A model generated the notes under the pieces. That model was not told where the DNA came from. It saw only the letters and a list, made by a program, of their open reading frames with translations, and did no database searches. Positions 1 through 8,910 of a stretch of 56,282 bases of DNA are shown one piece after another. The position numbers were made by a program, and so were the translations under genes. Each line of letters begins with the position of its first letter. Within the stretch, counting starts at the first letter, position 1. The stretch is from the NCBI GenBank assembly GCA_029262355.1, contig JAJCZO010000145.1:1-56282 (forward strand). Reading direction: 5' to 3'. This DNA comes from Deltaproteobacteria bacterium. Lineage in GTDB: Bacteria; Desulfobacterota; Binatia; UBA12015.

Positions 1-1422
1 TGCACGACGGACTCGTGCGACGAGGGGTCCGACCAGTGTGTGAGCGCGACGGACGACTCGGCCTGCAGTGATGGGTTGTTCTGTAACGGTGTCGAGACCT
101 GCGACCTCACGAACGATTGCCAGGCCGGTCCGCCGGTCGACTGCGTAGACGGTGTCGGCTGTACGACCGACTCGTGCGACGAAGGAGCAGACGCGTGCGT
201 GAACGCTCCCGATGACGGTGTTTGCACGGACGGGTTGTTCTGTAACGGTGTCGAGACGTGTGATCCGGTGAACGACTGCGAGGCGGGTCCGGCGGTCGTC
301 TGCGGCGACGGGGTGTCGTGTACGGACGACTCCTGCGACGAAGGCAGTGATCAATGCGTGAACGCCCCTGTCGATGCGAACTGTAGCGATGGTTTGTTCT
401 GCAACGGCGTCGAGACGTGTGACCCCGCCAATGATTGCGAGGGCGGCACTGTACCCGATTGCAGCGACGGTGTGTCGTGTACCGCAGATTCGTGCGACGA
501 GGGCGCCGATTCATGTGCCCACACCCCGGACGATTTCGTCTGCGACGACGGCACGATCTGTACGTCCGATGTCTGTGACCCCGGCCTCGGTTGCCAGAAT
601 GACGTGGACCTCGTGGCCTGCGGGAATGCCTGCGAGCTCGAGGTCACGAAGGGTGCGGCGCCCATCGTGGTCGCCGAGAGCGCCGACGTGACATTCACTT
701 TCTCGATGACGAACGTAACTCTCCCTGCGCGGGATCTCACGGTGACGAGCCTCTCCGACAACGTTCTGGGGAGCCTGCCGGGTCAGGGGGACTGCCCGGC
801 GGTGCCGTTCAGTCTCGCGAGCGGCGAGACGCTGACGTGCTCCGTTGTCGATACGGTGGGCGGCACGCTCGGCGATGTTCATGAGAACATTCTGAGCGTG
901 GACGGAGTGGACTCCGTCAGTGCGCTGGCGTGCTCCGGGGATGCCGACGCAGCCGTCCAGATTGTCGGCGCGATCGACCCGGCGTGCCGGCACGCATGCC
1001 ACGTCCGAATCAAGTTCCTTCAGACGCTAGGCAAGAGCACGAAGCCCGACTTCTTCCGCATGAACGGATCGTTGGATCTTCCGCTCACCTACGACGGCAC
1101 GCTCCACGACTTCACGCTCACGATCAGTAACCCCAATGGGATCGTGTACACGGCGACGGTGCCGGCGGGTGGCCTGGAAGGGACGAAGAAGTACGTTCAC
1201 AAGAACAAGCTCGCCAAGAAGACCGCGGGCATCTATCTGCTGAAGCTGTGGCCGTACCCGGTACTCGGCAACTGGCGCTTCCGGATCAAGGCCTTCGGCG
1301 ACTTCTCGGCCGCCACCGAAGAAGAGATGACCGTCACGATTCAGGTCGGCCCCGATACCTTCACCCACACCGATACGTGGGAGGAACTCAAGAAGGGCTG
1401 GCAGCTGAAGTTCAACCTCTGA
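1..1422 (+). CDS. Cys-rich tandem-repeat surface protein (5' end outside window)
   Basis: The reading frame is open to the left edge, so the N-terminus and signal peptide are missing. The first ~195 visible residues are Cys-rich repeats of 53 residues, each containing DGLFCNGVETCD and SCDEGAD-type motifs, in a style common in secreted proteins of deltaproteobacterial lineages. After the repeats come a beta-rich segment (visible residues ~200-310, resembling a DUF11-like adhesion domain) and a C-terminal domain with a Lys-rich stretch around KKYVHKNKLAKK. There are no catalytic motifs. It is probably an extracellular or surface-anchored structural protein stabilised by disulfides or Ca2+. The function is unknown. 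Recognition is by repeat pattern only. Confidence 0.8.
   Translation, partial: CTTDSCDEGSDQCVSATDDSACSDGLFCNGVETCDLTNDCQAGPPVDCVDGVGCTTDSCDEGADACVNAPDDGVCTDGLFCNGVETCDPVNDCEAGPAVVCGDGVSCTDDSCDEGSDQCVNAPVDANCSDGLFCNGVETCDPANDCEGGTVPDCSDGVSCTADSCDEGADSCAHTPDDFVCDDGTICTSDVCDPGLGCQNDVDLVACGNACELEVTKGAAPIVVAESADVTFTFSMTNVTLPARDLTVTSLSDNVLGSLPGQGDCPAVPFSLASGETLTCSVVDTVGGTLGDVHENILSVDGVDSVSALACSGDADAAVQIVGAIDPACRHACHVRIKFLQTLGKSTKPDFFRMNGSLDLPLTYDGTLHDFTLTISNPNGIVYTATVPAGGLEGTKKYVHKNKLAKKTAGIYLLKLWPYPVLGNWRFRIKAFGDFSAATEEEMTVTIQVGPDTFTHTDTWEELKKGWQLKFNL
64..540 (+). repeat. Three 159-bp in-frame tandem repeats (53 residues each)
   Basis: Units begin at 64, 223 and 382, each at a Cys codon followed by (S/T)DGLFCNGVETCD. 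A degenerate fourth unit starts at 541, and a partial unit precedes base 64. The unit length is exactly 159 bp, with strong conservation around TTGTTCTGTAACGGTGTCGA. This suggests recent duplication or homogenisation inside the gene. Confidence 0.9.
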
Positions 1423-1809
1423 GTCGAGCGTGGCGCGCTCCGGCGTGGGGTCGCTTACGATCCCACGCTGCGGCGCGCGGACGTGCGGTAGGTGGGCGGC
1501 AGGCATTGACTGCGACGAGCGGAGGCCTCGGCAGGGGGTCGTAGGTTCCGCGCAGCTTGCGGAATCTATTCGAGGCGGATCGTGGGCGAGGGCTGCGCGC
1601 TCACCGATACAGTGACCGAGCGACGGCCATCTCCGCTTGCCGAGAGCAACGAGGTGAAGCCGACGAGGTTTCCCGTGTGGCTGTAGCCCGTGCCGAAGGA
1701 TTTCGTGTGGCGGAAGGGGCCGATGCCGGGCGCGTTGTCGCCCGGTCCGAGGTTGTGAACGGCCGGCAACGAGCGTGAACTGGGCGGCCTGGGGAGCGTG
1801 CGGGGCCGA
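1423..1809. other. Intergenic stretch without a convincing gene
   Basis: About 390 bases separate the end of the Cys-repeat gene from the stop of the minus-strand lipoprotein gene. Short open frames exist on both strands but lack a ribosome site or recognisable motifs. I see no strong hairpin followed by a T-run. Confidence 0.5.
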
Positions 1810-2295
1810 CTACGCCCCGTCGTCCGAGGCGCTGTCGCCCAAGCAGATCCCTTCACTCTGAACCTGCTGGAGGAAGACGCTGCCGATCACGAAGCACGGT
1901 ACGCCATCCGCCTGCGAAACCTGGCTTCGTGTCTTCTCGTCAGAGCAGCTGGCCTGGCAGCCCTTGAGGACTCCGGCCAGCTCCTTCTCCGAGCAGACGT
2001 CCGCGATCAGGTCGCACTCGCAGATGGCGGCGCAGACTTCCTTGCACCGTTCGATCGCGCAGATCGTGGACGCCGCGCAGTCTCGGTCTTTGCAGTCCGT
2101 CTCTCCGTCGGCGTCTTCGTCCTTGCCGTCGTCGCAGACCGTCTCTTCACTCGGAGGCGTTGGCTCCGCGGGTTCGGCCGGTACGGCGGCGGGAGGCTCC
2201 TTCTCGACCGGCTCGGGCCCGGAACAAGCCGAAAAGGACCCGGCGAGGGCGCCGGCGACCACGACCATCATGGTGAAGGTGAGTATGCGCGCCAT
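1810..2295 (-). CDS. Small Cys-rich lipoprotein
   Basis: This 161-residue protein starts MARILTF. A hydrophobic segment ends in FSAC, an acceptable but not classic lipobox, so it is probably a lipoprotein. A Pro/Glu-rich linker follows, then an acidic Asp/Cys motif (CDDGKDEDADGETDC). Such motifs are frequent in secreted myxobacterial and deltaproteobacterial proteins and are suspected to bind Ca2+. A Cys-rich tail with about ten cysteines completes it. The gene is divergent from the exported protein gene at 2513. The function is unknown; it is likely a periplasmic or outer-membrane-anchored disulfide-rich protein. Confidence 0.75.
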   Translation of the reverse strand: MARILTFTMMVVVAGALAGSFSACSGPEPVEKEPPAAVPAEPAEPTPPSEETVCDDGKDEDADGETDCKDRDCAASTICAIERCKEVCAAICECDLIADVCSEKELAGVLKGCQASCSDEKTRSQVSQADGVPCFVIGSVFLQQVQSEGICLGDSASDDGA

Positions 2296-2512
2296 AAGAG
2301 GTCTTTTCAGTTCCACGCGGTCGTGTCCATCCCGCCTCCTGGCGCTCGGTGGGTCGCCGGCGGCGCCGCCGCCAGGTCCAGGACGGCTCTCGCCCCAACA
2401 GGCTGTTCGGGCGTGTGGACTCCCTTTCGAGCTTGCCCTCGGCCGCTCGGTCGCGATAGCACTCCGGCAGACGGGGACGCTGCACCCCAGGGCGATCTCG
2501 GAAGGAGCTTTC

Positions 2513-3250
2513 GTGAAAGCACGGTACTGGCTCAGCGCATTCGCAGTATTCACAGTAGTCGCGCCATCCGCTCTGGCGTCGGCCGCCGACATGCCGATCC
2601 CCGCGAGGACGCACCTCCTCAAGCTGTTCCCGAACTCGGCCCCGAGGACGGCGCGCCTCCTCGCCAGACCGCTCCCCAAGGGATCTACGTTCGTGATCCC
2701 CAGCATCGGTGGGCCGTCTGACCCAACGCTCCACGGAGGGTCATTGCTGTTCTTCAAGATCGGTGTTCCCGGGGATTGGACACACCTCGACCTTCCGGCG
2801 AGCCGCTGGCGGGCGCTTGGCAACCCAGCTGGAAGCAAGGGCTTCAAATACGTGGGCGGCGGGTCGATCGGTGACCCCTGCAGGGCGATCCACATCACGC
2901 CGAAGAGGATCAAGGCGACGTGCCGCACGTTCCGCGCAACGGACCGTGAGCTGTATCTCCTGCCGGTTGCACCATCGCCGGGCGTGGGTTGGGAGATGAC
3001 GGTCGGGTCGGATCGGTACTGCGCGGAGTCGTCGACCGCGACGGGAGCCGACTTTCGCAAGAACGACTCGTTTCGGATGAAGGCCACGCGGGCCGTCGCG
3101 CCTGCGGGGTGTCCGATCGTGAGCTCGCCGACGCCGACGCCTGTGCCGACGCCCACTCCGACGCCGACTCCGGTGTACGGGTCGGCTTCGAGCGCGTTCG
3201 TGGTTCGGAGTTTGGGGTTGGTTGGGGGGCGGTTTAGAAGTGGTAGGTGA
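2513..3250 (+). CDS. Exported protein with a domain shared with the 8911 gene
   Basis: The 245-residue product starts at a GTG preceded by GAAGGAG at proper spacing, which decides the start. It has a signal peptide ending near ALASA. The body carries a pattern (DP..GGxL, LPAxxWRxLGN, GxxGFxY, LYxL, YCA) that recurs in the C-terminal third of the protein encoded at 8911-11163, so the two share a domain. A Thr-Pro repeat linker precedes a short C-terminal tail containing GSAS-AF, a motif also found near the end of the 8911 protein. The last 17 bases overlap the convergent TonB receptor gene. The biochemical role is unknown; it is presumably extracytoplasmic. Confidence 0.8.
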   Translation: MKARYWLSAFAVFTVVAPSALASAADMPIPARTHLLKLFPNSAPRTARLLARPLPKGSTFVIPSIGGPSDPTLHGGSLLFFKIGVPGDWTHLDLPASRWRALGNPAGSKGFKYVGGGSIGDPCRAIHITPKRIKATCRTFRATDRELYLLPVAPSPGVGWEMTVGSDRYCAESSTATGADFRKNDSFRMKATRAVAPAGCPIVSSPTPTPVPTPTPTPTPVYGSASSAFVVRSLGLVGGRFRSGR

Positions 3251-5549
3251 CCTCGCCGCCCCAGGTGCGTGGCGGGCCGGCGACGAAGGTTGGGACGCCG
3301 AACTGGTTGCCGGTGTTGCCGGCGTCGATCAGGTAGCGCTTGTTGAGCAGGTTGTAGGCAAAGAGGGCGAACCCGAGCTGGCCCTGGCCTCCGTCGAGTA
3401 GGTCTCCCACGCCGAAAACGTCGGCGCCGAGGCGAGCGTTCCACACGCCGTACGAACCCTGGCGCAGCTCGGGAACGTTGGTGTTTTCGAAGAAGATGCT
3501 CGACTGCCACGTGAACCATGTCGTCAGGTACGCGCTGACCTCGGACGTGACGTTGCGATAGTACTGTCCGCCGACGTTTACCTTGTATTCGGGCGTCAGG
3601 CGGAACTGCGAGCCCTTGAGGTTTCGCTCGCCGCCCGAGCCCGTGGGGATCAGCACGTCGCTGTCGAACCGAGCGTGGGTCCACGCAAAGTTGGAGAAGA
3701 CGTTGAGCCACTCCCACGGCTGTGAGTTCAGCGCGAGCTCCGTTCCGTAGCCCGTCGCCTCGCCGCCGTTTACCGTCGTGAAGTTGAAGTCGCCGCCCTC
3801 GACGTCGCGATCGAAGAACGTGATCTGGAAGTTCTGGTAGTCGTAATAGTAGACCGAGCCCTCGAGTTGGAGCCGGCCGTCGAACAGGAGGGCCTTGCTG
3901 CCGATCTCGTAGCTATCGACCGTCTCGCCGGGAATGATCTCCGATCCGTCGGCCTGGACCTGGACGACGGGCGGACGCCAGCCGCGGTTCCACCCGCCGA
4001 ACACGGTAGCGTCGGTGTCGAAGTTCTCGTTGAAGTTGTAGCTGAGGATGGCCCGGCCGACGGCCTTCCCGAAGTTGTCGCTCCTATCGAGCAGTTCTCC
4101 GTTCGTCGTCAGTCCGCCGATGTCGAACAGTGTGGAGCAGGGAAGCGTGCCGAGGCCCGGGCACGTCGTGCCGGGCTCGCTCACCGCGTCGGGCGAGATG
4201 AATTGGCTTCGCTTCCACAGGAAGATGCCGCGCACGCCAGCGGTCAGCTCCAGTGCGTCGATCAATCGGTACGTCGCGTCGGTGAACACATCGAATTCGA
4301 AGGTTCGACCGAAGTTCGTGAACTCGAAGATCGTCGTGTTGCCGTTCTGCACGAAGCCGTCGGTCGGGTTGAAGAGGAGTCCTGGGACGTCCTGCGGAGG
4401 CGCGAGGCCGATGGGTTCCACCGTGCCATCGTCGATCGTCAGCGGGACGTTCTGCGAGCCGTCCTCGTAGAAGAAGTCGATGCCGAAGAAGCCGGCCAGG
4501 TCGCCTTCGAGCGCCAGGTAGTTCGCTCGAACCTCCTGGTTGAACTGTTTACCCTCCGCGACCTCGCGGAAGAACAGCGATGGTGAGGCGCTACCATCGG
4601 CGTCGAACGCCTCGTTCGAGGCGAACTGCCGCCAGGACGAGCTGCTCGTGATCGACCAATCGTCGTCCGGACTCCACTCGGCTTGCGCGAGTGCGCTGTA
4701 GAGGTCGCGTTTGATGCCCAGCACGGTGCCTTGGTCGAGATCTGCGGCCGTGAAGGGAGACGTGGTCGATCCGAGCGTCGGGAGGTTCTGGGCTTTGAAG
4801 CTCGTCCCGGGCACGTCGTCGTGTTGGTACCCGAGGATCAGGTCCAGTGTGAGGTCGTCCGTCGGCCAGAACCGCATGCTGCCGCGGACTGCAGTGACGC
4901 CGAGGCCATTCAAATCGCCGCCGGCAAGGTTCTCGAGGAATCCGTTTCGCTGGCGATGAATCACGGCGAGGCGGGTCGACATGTTGGGCCCGATGGGGAT
5001 GTTCACGAAGGCGTCGGCGATGAAGTACCCAAGGTTGCCGCCGCCGAGCCGAACGCGCGCATCGAGCTCGTCCGTCGGCTTGTTCGTCACGACGCTGATC
5101 GCGCCGATTTCGGCGCTGCGCCCGAACAGAGTGCTCTGCGGCCCCTTCAGAACCTCGACCCGCTCCGCATCGAAGACTTCCGCGTACGAGCCGCGACTAC
5201 GACTCGTCGGTACGCCATTCTCGTAGAGAGAGACGCGAGGCTCGAACTGAGCCGAGCCGTCGTCGCTGGTAATGCCGCGGATGTTGTAGCCCGGATTGTT
5301 CGGACTCTGCGCCTGGACCGTGAGGCCGGGAACGAGTGACCCGATCTGCGCGTAGTCGTAGTACCCGAGGTCTTCGAGGAAGTCCCCCGATAGCGCCGTG
5401 AGATTGATCGGGACTTCGATGAAGCGCTGTTCCCGCTTCTGTGCGGTGACGACGATTTCGTCGACCTTCGCGCGGTCGTCCTGGCCCGCGGCCGGGGCTG
5501 CGAAGGTGGTGAGAAGCAGGGCGATGACGATCCGACTGGTCCGTGCCAT
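3234..5549 (-). CDS. TonB-dependent outer-membrane receptor
   Basis: The 771-residue protein has an N-terminal signal peptide (MARTSRIV to APAAGQ). A TonB-box-like segment DEIVVTAQKREQ follows. The plug domain has a clear EVLKGPQSTLFGR motif, and a long 22-strand-type barrel follows it. The C-terminus is the aromatic-ended GEVTYHF typical of outer-membrane barrels. Length and motifs fit the large receptor group abundant in sphingomonads and environmental bacteria, often tied to uptake of siderophores, vitamins or hydrophobic substrates. No exbB/exbD/tonB lies nearby and the ligand cannot be told. I placed the start at the ATG six codons inside the longest frame because it begins the signal peptide. 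Confidence 0.93.
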   Translation of the reverse strand: MARTSRIVIALLLTTFAAPAAGQDDRAKVDEIVVTAQKREQRFIEVPINLTALSGDFLEDLGYYDYAQIGSLVPGLTVQAQSPNNPGYNIRGITSDDGSAQFEPRVSLYENGVPTSRSRGSYAEVFDAERVEVLKGPQSTLFGRSAEIGAISVVTNKPTDELDARVRLGGGNLGYFIADAFVNIPIGPNMSTRLAVIHRQRNGFLENLAGGDLNGLGVTAVRGSMRFWPTDDLTLDLILGYQHDDVPGTSFKAQNLPTLGSTTSPFTAADLDQGTVLGIKRDLYSALAQAEWSPDDDWSITSSSSWRQFASNEAFDADGSASPSLFFREVAEGKQFNQEVRANYLALEGDLAGFFGIDFFYEDGSQNVPLTIDDGTVEPIGLAPPQDVPGLLFNPTDGFVQNGNTTIFEFTNFGRTFEFDVFTDATYRLIDALELTAGVRGIFLWKRSQFISPDAVSEPGTTCPGLGTLPCSTLFDIGGLTTNGELLDRSDNFGKAVGRAILSYNFNENFDTDATVFGGWNRGWRPPVVQVQADGSEIIPGETVDSYEIGSKALLFDGRLQLEGSVYYYDYQNFQITFFDRDVEGGDFNFTTVNGGEATGYGTELALNSQPWEWLNVFSNFAWTHARFDSDVLIPTGSGGERNLKGSQFRLTPEYKVNVGGQYYRNVTSEVSAYLTTWFTWQSSIFFENTNVPELRQGSYGVWNARLGADVFGVGDLLDGGQGQLGFALFAYNLLNKRYLIDAGNTGNQFGVPTFVAGPPRTWGGEVTYHF

Positions 5550-5728
5550 GACCCCGGCATAGTCCATCTGGGCCCGAACCTGTAGCGCTTGGGCGGACGT
5601 TCCTCGCAGCCCTGGTCTTGGCGCAGCGGGAGGCGGGAAGAAATCCCAGAGGTCGCAACGACCGTCCCTTCTCGGCGGTTCTCACTCGGGGTTCGGTCCG
5701 GCGCTGGCCCGGAGCGGTTCGAATTGGC

Positions 5729-6205
5729 ATGGTCCGCGTGATGAAGGCGGACACAAGCGACGAAAGAACCCCAAAGCCGCGTCCTCTTGCGGCACTCCTG
5801 ATTCTTCTCTGCTCGTGTGGCCCGTGTGGCCCGATTCCGGGTGGCGCCCTCTCGGGCGAGGTGCAGGCGGAGGCACCGAGCGATTGGCAGCCTCTGATCC
5901 ACGAGGAGGGATACTGCCAGATCGAGGTCAATCCGCCCGATCCGTACTCGTTCACTGCGAACTGTTTCGTGCACGAGGGTACGTTGCACGTCGCCTCGAT
6001 GGGCGCGCCAGACAAAAGGTGGCCCGCGTATGTCGCGAAGGATCCCAACGTGCGGGTTCGCTTCGGCGACGACATCTTCCTGCGGCGCACGGTGAAGATC
6101 GAGGACGCGAAGGCACGGGCCGCAGTGTTCCGTACGAAGCGCCCCGAGGAGACCGATTCCCCCGAAGACACCATGTGGTTCTATCACCTCGAGCCGCGCC
6201 CCTGA
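5729..6205 (+). CDS. Lipoprotein with PNPOx/PPOX-like fold (hypothetical)
   Basis: The ~158-residue product starts near MVRVMKAD. A hydrophobic stretch runs into LLCSC, a possible lipobox. The mature part resembles split-barrel flavin/F420-binding (pyridoxamine-phosphate-oxidase-like) proteins: GTLHVASMG, then KRWPAYVAKDPNVRVRFGDDIF, then a C-terminal WFYHLEPR. Members of that superfamily in this form often have unknown activity. It is divergent from the TonB receptor. The fold assignment is from motif memory only. An alternative start is the ATG at 5741. Confidence 0.65.
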   Translation: MVRVMKADTSDERTPKPRPLAALLILLCSCGPCGPIPGGALSGEVQAEAPSDWQPLIHEEGYCQIEVNPPDPYSFTANCFVHEGTLHVASMGAPDKRWPAYVAKDPNVRVRFGDDIFLRRTVKIEDAKARAAVFRTKRPEETDSPEDTMWFYHLEPRP

Positions 6206-6215
6206 GCTCGGCGCG

Positions 6216-6437
6216 TCACTGTGTCGGAACTTGCTTTTCGTCCGGGTCCCGACGTTTGCGGAGTGACGCGAGGAGCGCGGTCATGAGCCCGAGCACGATC
6301 TCGTCGGCAAAGGGGACCAGGTCGGGAACGACGAGATCTACGAGGAACGCGGCACCCGTCACGACGAAGAGGATCGGAAAGCGAAGCTTCGCGAAGAACC
6401 CGACGAGGAAGGCGACGGCAATGTTGGGAGTCTTCAT
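6216..6437 (-). CDS. Small membrane protein, DUF6116-like
   Basis: The 73-residue protein consists of two hydrophobic helices. Between them is the signature PDLVPFADEIVLGL, and the tail is basic (RKRRD). The pattern is typical of a widespread short membrane protein family I recall as DUF6116. No function is known. It is convergent with the preceding lipoprotein gene and divergent from yaeQ. Confidence 0.7.
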   Translation of the reverse strand: MKTPNIAVAFLVGFFAKLRFPILFVVTGAAFLVDLVVPDLVPFADEIVLGLMTALLASLRKRRDPDEKQVPTQ

Positions 6438-6517
6438 GTGTGTAGTCTAGCGCGCCCGACCCGAATGTTCGCGGTCGAGCGCTGGTCCTCACGTGGTGGG
6501 ACGTGCACAGTGGCGCG

Positions 6518-7096
6518 ATGGCGCAGACCGCGACGATTCACACCCTCCAGGTCGAGCTCTCGGACATCGATCGAAACATTTACGAGAGCTTGTCGCTCCG
6601 CGTCGCGCAGCACCCGTCGGAGGACATGCCGCGCATGGTGGCGCGGGTGCTGGCCTACTGTCTGTTGTACGAGGCCGACCTCGAATTCGGTCGAGGCTTG
6701 TCGAACGTGGAAGAGCCGGCCCTGTGGCGACGGTTGCCCGACGGCCGAATCGCTCACTGGGTCGACGTGGGGCACCCTTCTGCCGACCGCTTGCATCGGG
6801 CGAGCAAGGCCGCGGACAAGCTCTCCATCGTGACCCACAAAGAGCTCGGGCAGCTGCAGCGCGAAGCCGCGAAGAGGGCGATTCACCGCGCCGATGAGAT
6901 CGACGTCTGGAGGCTGCCCGGCGCCTTGGTTTCCGCGCTTGCGGCGCTGACGACGCGCAAGAGCCAGTGGGTCGTCGTCCACGCAGAGGGGGGGCTCATG
7001 GTCACGGTCGACGACGCGAGCGAACCGGTCGAAGGCGTCGTGGAGCGGCGAACGCTCTGGGCGCTTTCGGCATTGCCGGCTTCCCATCAAAGGTGA
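6518..7096 (+). CDS. yaeQ: YaeQ family protein
   Basis: The 192-residue product matches YaeQ along its length: LSDIDRNIYESL near the start, RVAQHPSEDMPRMVARVLAY, then LEFGRGLSNVEEPALW, all hallmarks of this PD-(D/E)XK-related family. E. coli YaeQ is a compact cytoplasmic protein of uncertain biochemical role. It was once linked to suppression of RfaH-dependent defects. The chosen ATG begins MAQTAT, as in relatives. A GTG five codons upstream is possible. Confidence 0.9.
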   Translation: MAQTATIHTLQVELSDIDRNIYESLSLRVAQHPSEDMPRMVARVLAYCLLYEADLEFGRGLSNVEEPALWRRLPDGRIAHWVDVGHPSADRLHRASKAADKLSIVTHKELGQLQREAAKRAIHRADEIDVWRLPGALVSALAALTTRKSQWVVVHAEGGLMVTVDDASEPVEGVVERRTLWALSALPASHQR

Positions 7097-7140
7097 TCGA
7101 TCTCGGTTTGCGGTCCTCTTGCCCTCGAAGGGGCGAGCGT

Positions 7141-8640
7141 TCACGACGAAGTGGAGGGTCCGGAGGCCGCCGCGCGAGCATCGAGAATCTCGCGGAACCC
7201 CGCGTGGGTCTTGCGCGTGATTCGGTAGCGCGAAAAGAAGCCGGTGCCGATCGAGACGAGGACGAACAGCGCCAACCCCACGACCAAGCCGAGATCACTC
7301 TGCATCCGAATCGTGACGTCTCCGGGTGCCATGTCCTTGACGAGCCCGACGTAGTCGACCACTAGGCCGGCCAGCATGATGCCGAGGCCGGACGCGCATT
7401 TCGCCGAGAATGAGCTCGCGCCGAAGAACACCCCTTCTCTGCGGCGATGGCTGCGACACTCGTCTTCATCGGTGACGTCGGCCATCATGGAGCCGCCGGT
7501 GATGGCGGTGGCGACGATCCCGAAGGTCCAGAGGAACTGGTTTGCGTAGTAGACGGGCAGGTAGCTGGGGCTGCTCTCGGCCGGGTAGAGGCCGGCGACC
7601 TTCAGGAGGTAGGGAACTGCGGCAAAGATGATGAAGATGGTGAAGCCGGTCACGAACGTCGGCTTCTTGTCGACTCGCGTGGCGACGATCGGCCAGAAGA
7701 TGAAGCCCAGGAGTCCGCCCATTCCCGAGCTGAGTGAGCCCAAGAGCATCTGGGCCATCGTGATCTTCCAGAAGTAGGTTGCGGCGTACAGGCTGAGCGC
7801 GGCGGCGAATCCCAGCGCGATGAAGATGAAGGTGGTTCCGAAGAACAACGCTCTGAACGAGGCGAGTTGCAGCAGCTCGCCGATGTCGTGGAAGATCCCG
7901 GCGAACGCGTTGCGCTCGCTCGCCGACCCATCTGGCTTCGGGAGGTAGGGTACGCGGTTCTGGGTGCCCCAGGCAGACGCGAAGATGGTGATGCAGATCA
8001 AGATTCCGAACACGAAGGCGAAGGGAGGATAGACCGCCGGGTTGAGCTGACCGTTCTGGAAGTCCGGCGTCGGTTGGAAGTAGTAGAGGCTTGCGACTCC
8101 CGTGCACAGTGCGATGCCGAGCGCGCCGCCGAGGCTGCGAAGCTGAACGATCTGCGTCCGCTCGTCGTAATTCGTCGTGAGCTCCGCTCCGAGCGACATG
8201 TGGGGCACGTGGTAGAGGGTCATCGAAGCCCGCGTCAGGATCGTGAAGACGGTGAGCCATCCGAACAGCGCGGCGTCGCTCAATTCTGCGGGCGGGGCGA
8301 AGACCAAGTAGAACGTGATCGCCATGGGAGCGGCTGCGGCATACATGAAAGGGTGCCGCCTTCCCCATTTCGAATCGAGCCGGTCCGAGAGCACGCCCGT
8401 CAAGGGATCGGTCACCGCATCGAAGACGAGAGCGATGATCAGGGCGAGGCCGCCGAGAGTGCCCGAGAGGCCCAAGGTCTGCGTGTAGTAGAACAGGAGG
8501 TAGGCGGTGAACGCGTGATCCTTGATCCCCTCCGCCGCCTGTCCGATCCCGTACCAGCCCTTGGTGGCCGCGGTGAGCGGCGGAATGTCGAGGCCCAGCG
8601 GTTCCTGGGTGCTCGGTTGAGCGTTGCTTGGCTTCGACAT
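7141..8640 (-). CDS. GPH-family (melibiose carrier-like) MFS symporter
   Basis: The 499-residue integral membrane protein has about 12 hydrophobic segments. The hallmark GPH loop is FDAVTDPLTGVLSDR followed by GRRHPFMY between helices 2 and 3. Such cation-coupled symporters carry sugars, glucuronides or other small metabolites. The many environmental paralogues have unknown substrates. The start is ATG at 8640, with a purine-rich GAGAGGTAGGGG upstream on the coding strand. It is divergent from the exported protein gene at 8911. Confidence 0.9.
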   Translation of the reverse strand: MSKPSNAQPSTQEPLGLDIPPLTAATKGWYGIGQAAEGIKDHAFTAYLLFYYTQTLGLSGTLGGLALIIALVFDAVTDPLTGVLSDRLDSKWGRRHPFMYAAAAPMAITFYLVFAPPAELSDAALFGWLTVFTILTRASMTLYHVPHMSLGAELTTNYDERTQIVQLRSLGGALGIALCTGVASLYYFQPTPDFQNGQLNPAVYPPFAFVFGILICITIFASAWGTQNRVPYLPKPDGSASERNAFAGIFHDIGELLQLASFRALFFGTTFIFIALGFAAALSLYAATYFWKITMAQMLLGSLSSGMGGLLGFIFWPIVATRVDKKPTFVTGFTIFIIFAAVPYLLKVAGLYPAESSPSYLPVYYANQFLWTFGIVATAITGGSMMADVTDEDECRSHRRREGVFFGASSFSAKCASGLGIMLAGLVVDYVGLVKDMAPGDVTIRMQSDLGLVVGLALFVLVSIGTGFFSRYRITRKTHAGFREILDARAAASGPSTSS

Positions 8641-8910
8641 CAGACCCCTACCTCTCGAACGATCCCGCCCGGTCGGAAGAGGACTGGGGCAAACGGTGCT
8701 TTGCATGTGGGAGGTTTCGTAGCCACCTGAACCGGCTGAATGGGCTCGTGCCGAACCTCCCGATTGGCCCGTATGTATGGGATATTCCATGCGTTTTTTG
8801 GATCTCAGGTCAGGGCGCCCCTTCTCGGGCTCGGTGGTGAGGCGCTTGCGATGGACATGGCCCACAGGAGCGCACCCGACGGGGGGTGCGCGAGACGCCC
8901 GGGAGATCCC

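Noticed and set aside
1566-1856. 96-codon minus-strand frame between the Cys-repeat gene and the lipoprotein gene
   Set aside because: Part of it looks protein-like, but there is no ribosome site, no recognised family, and it overlaps the end of the lipoprotein gene.
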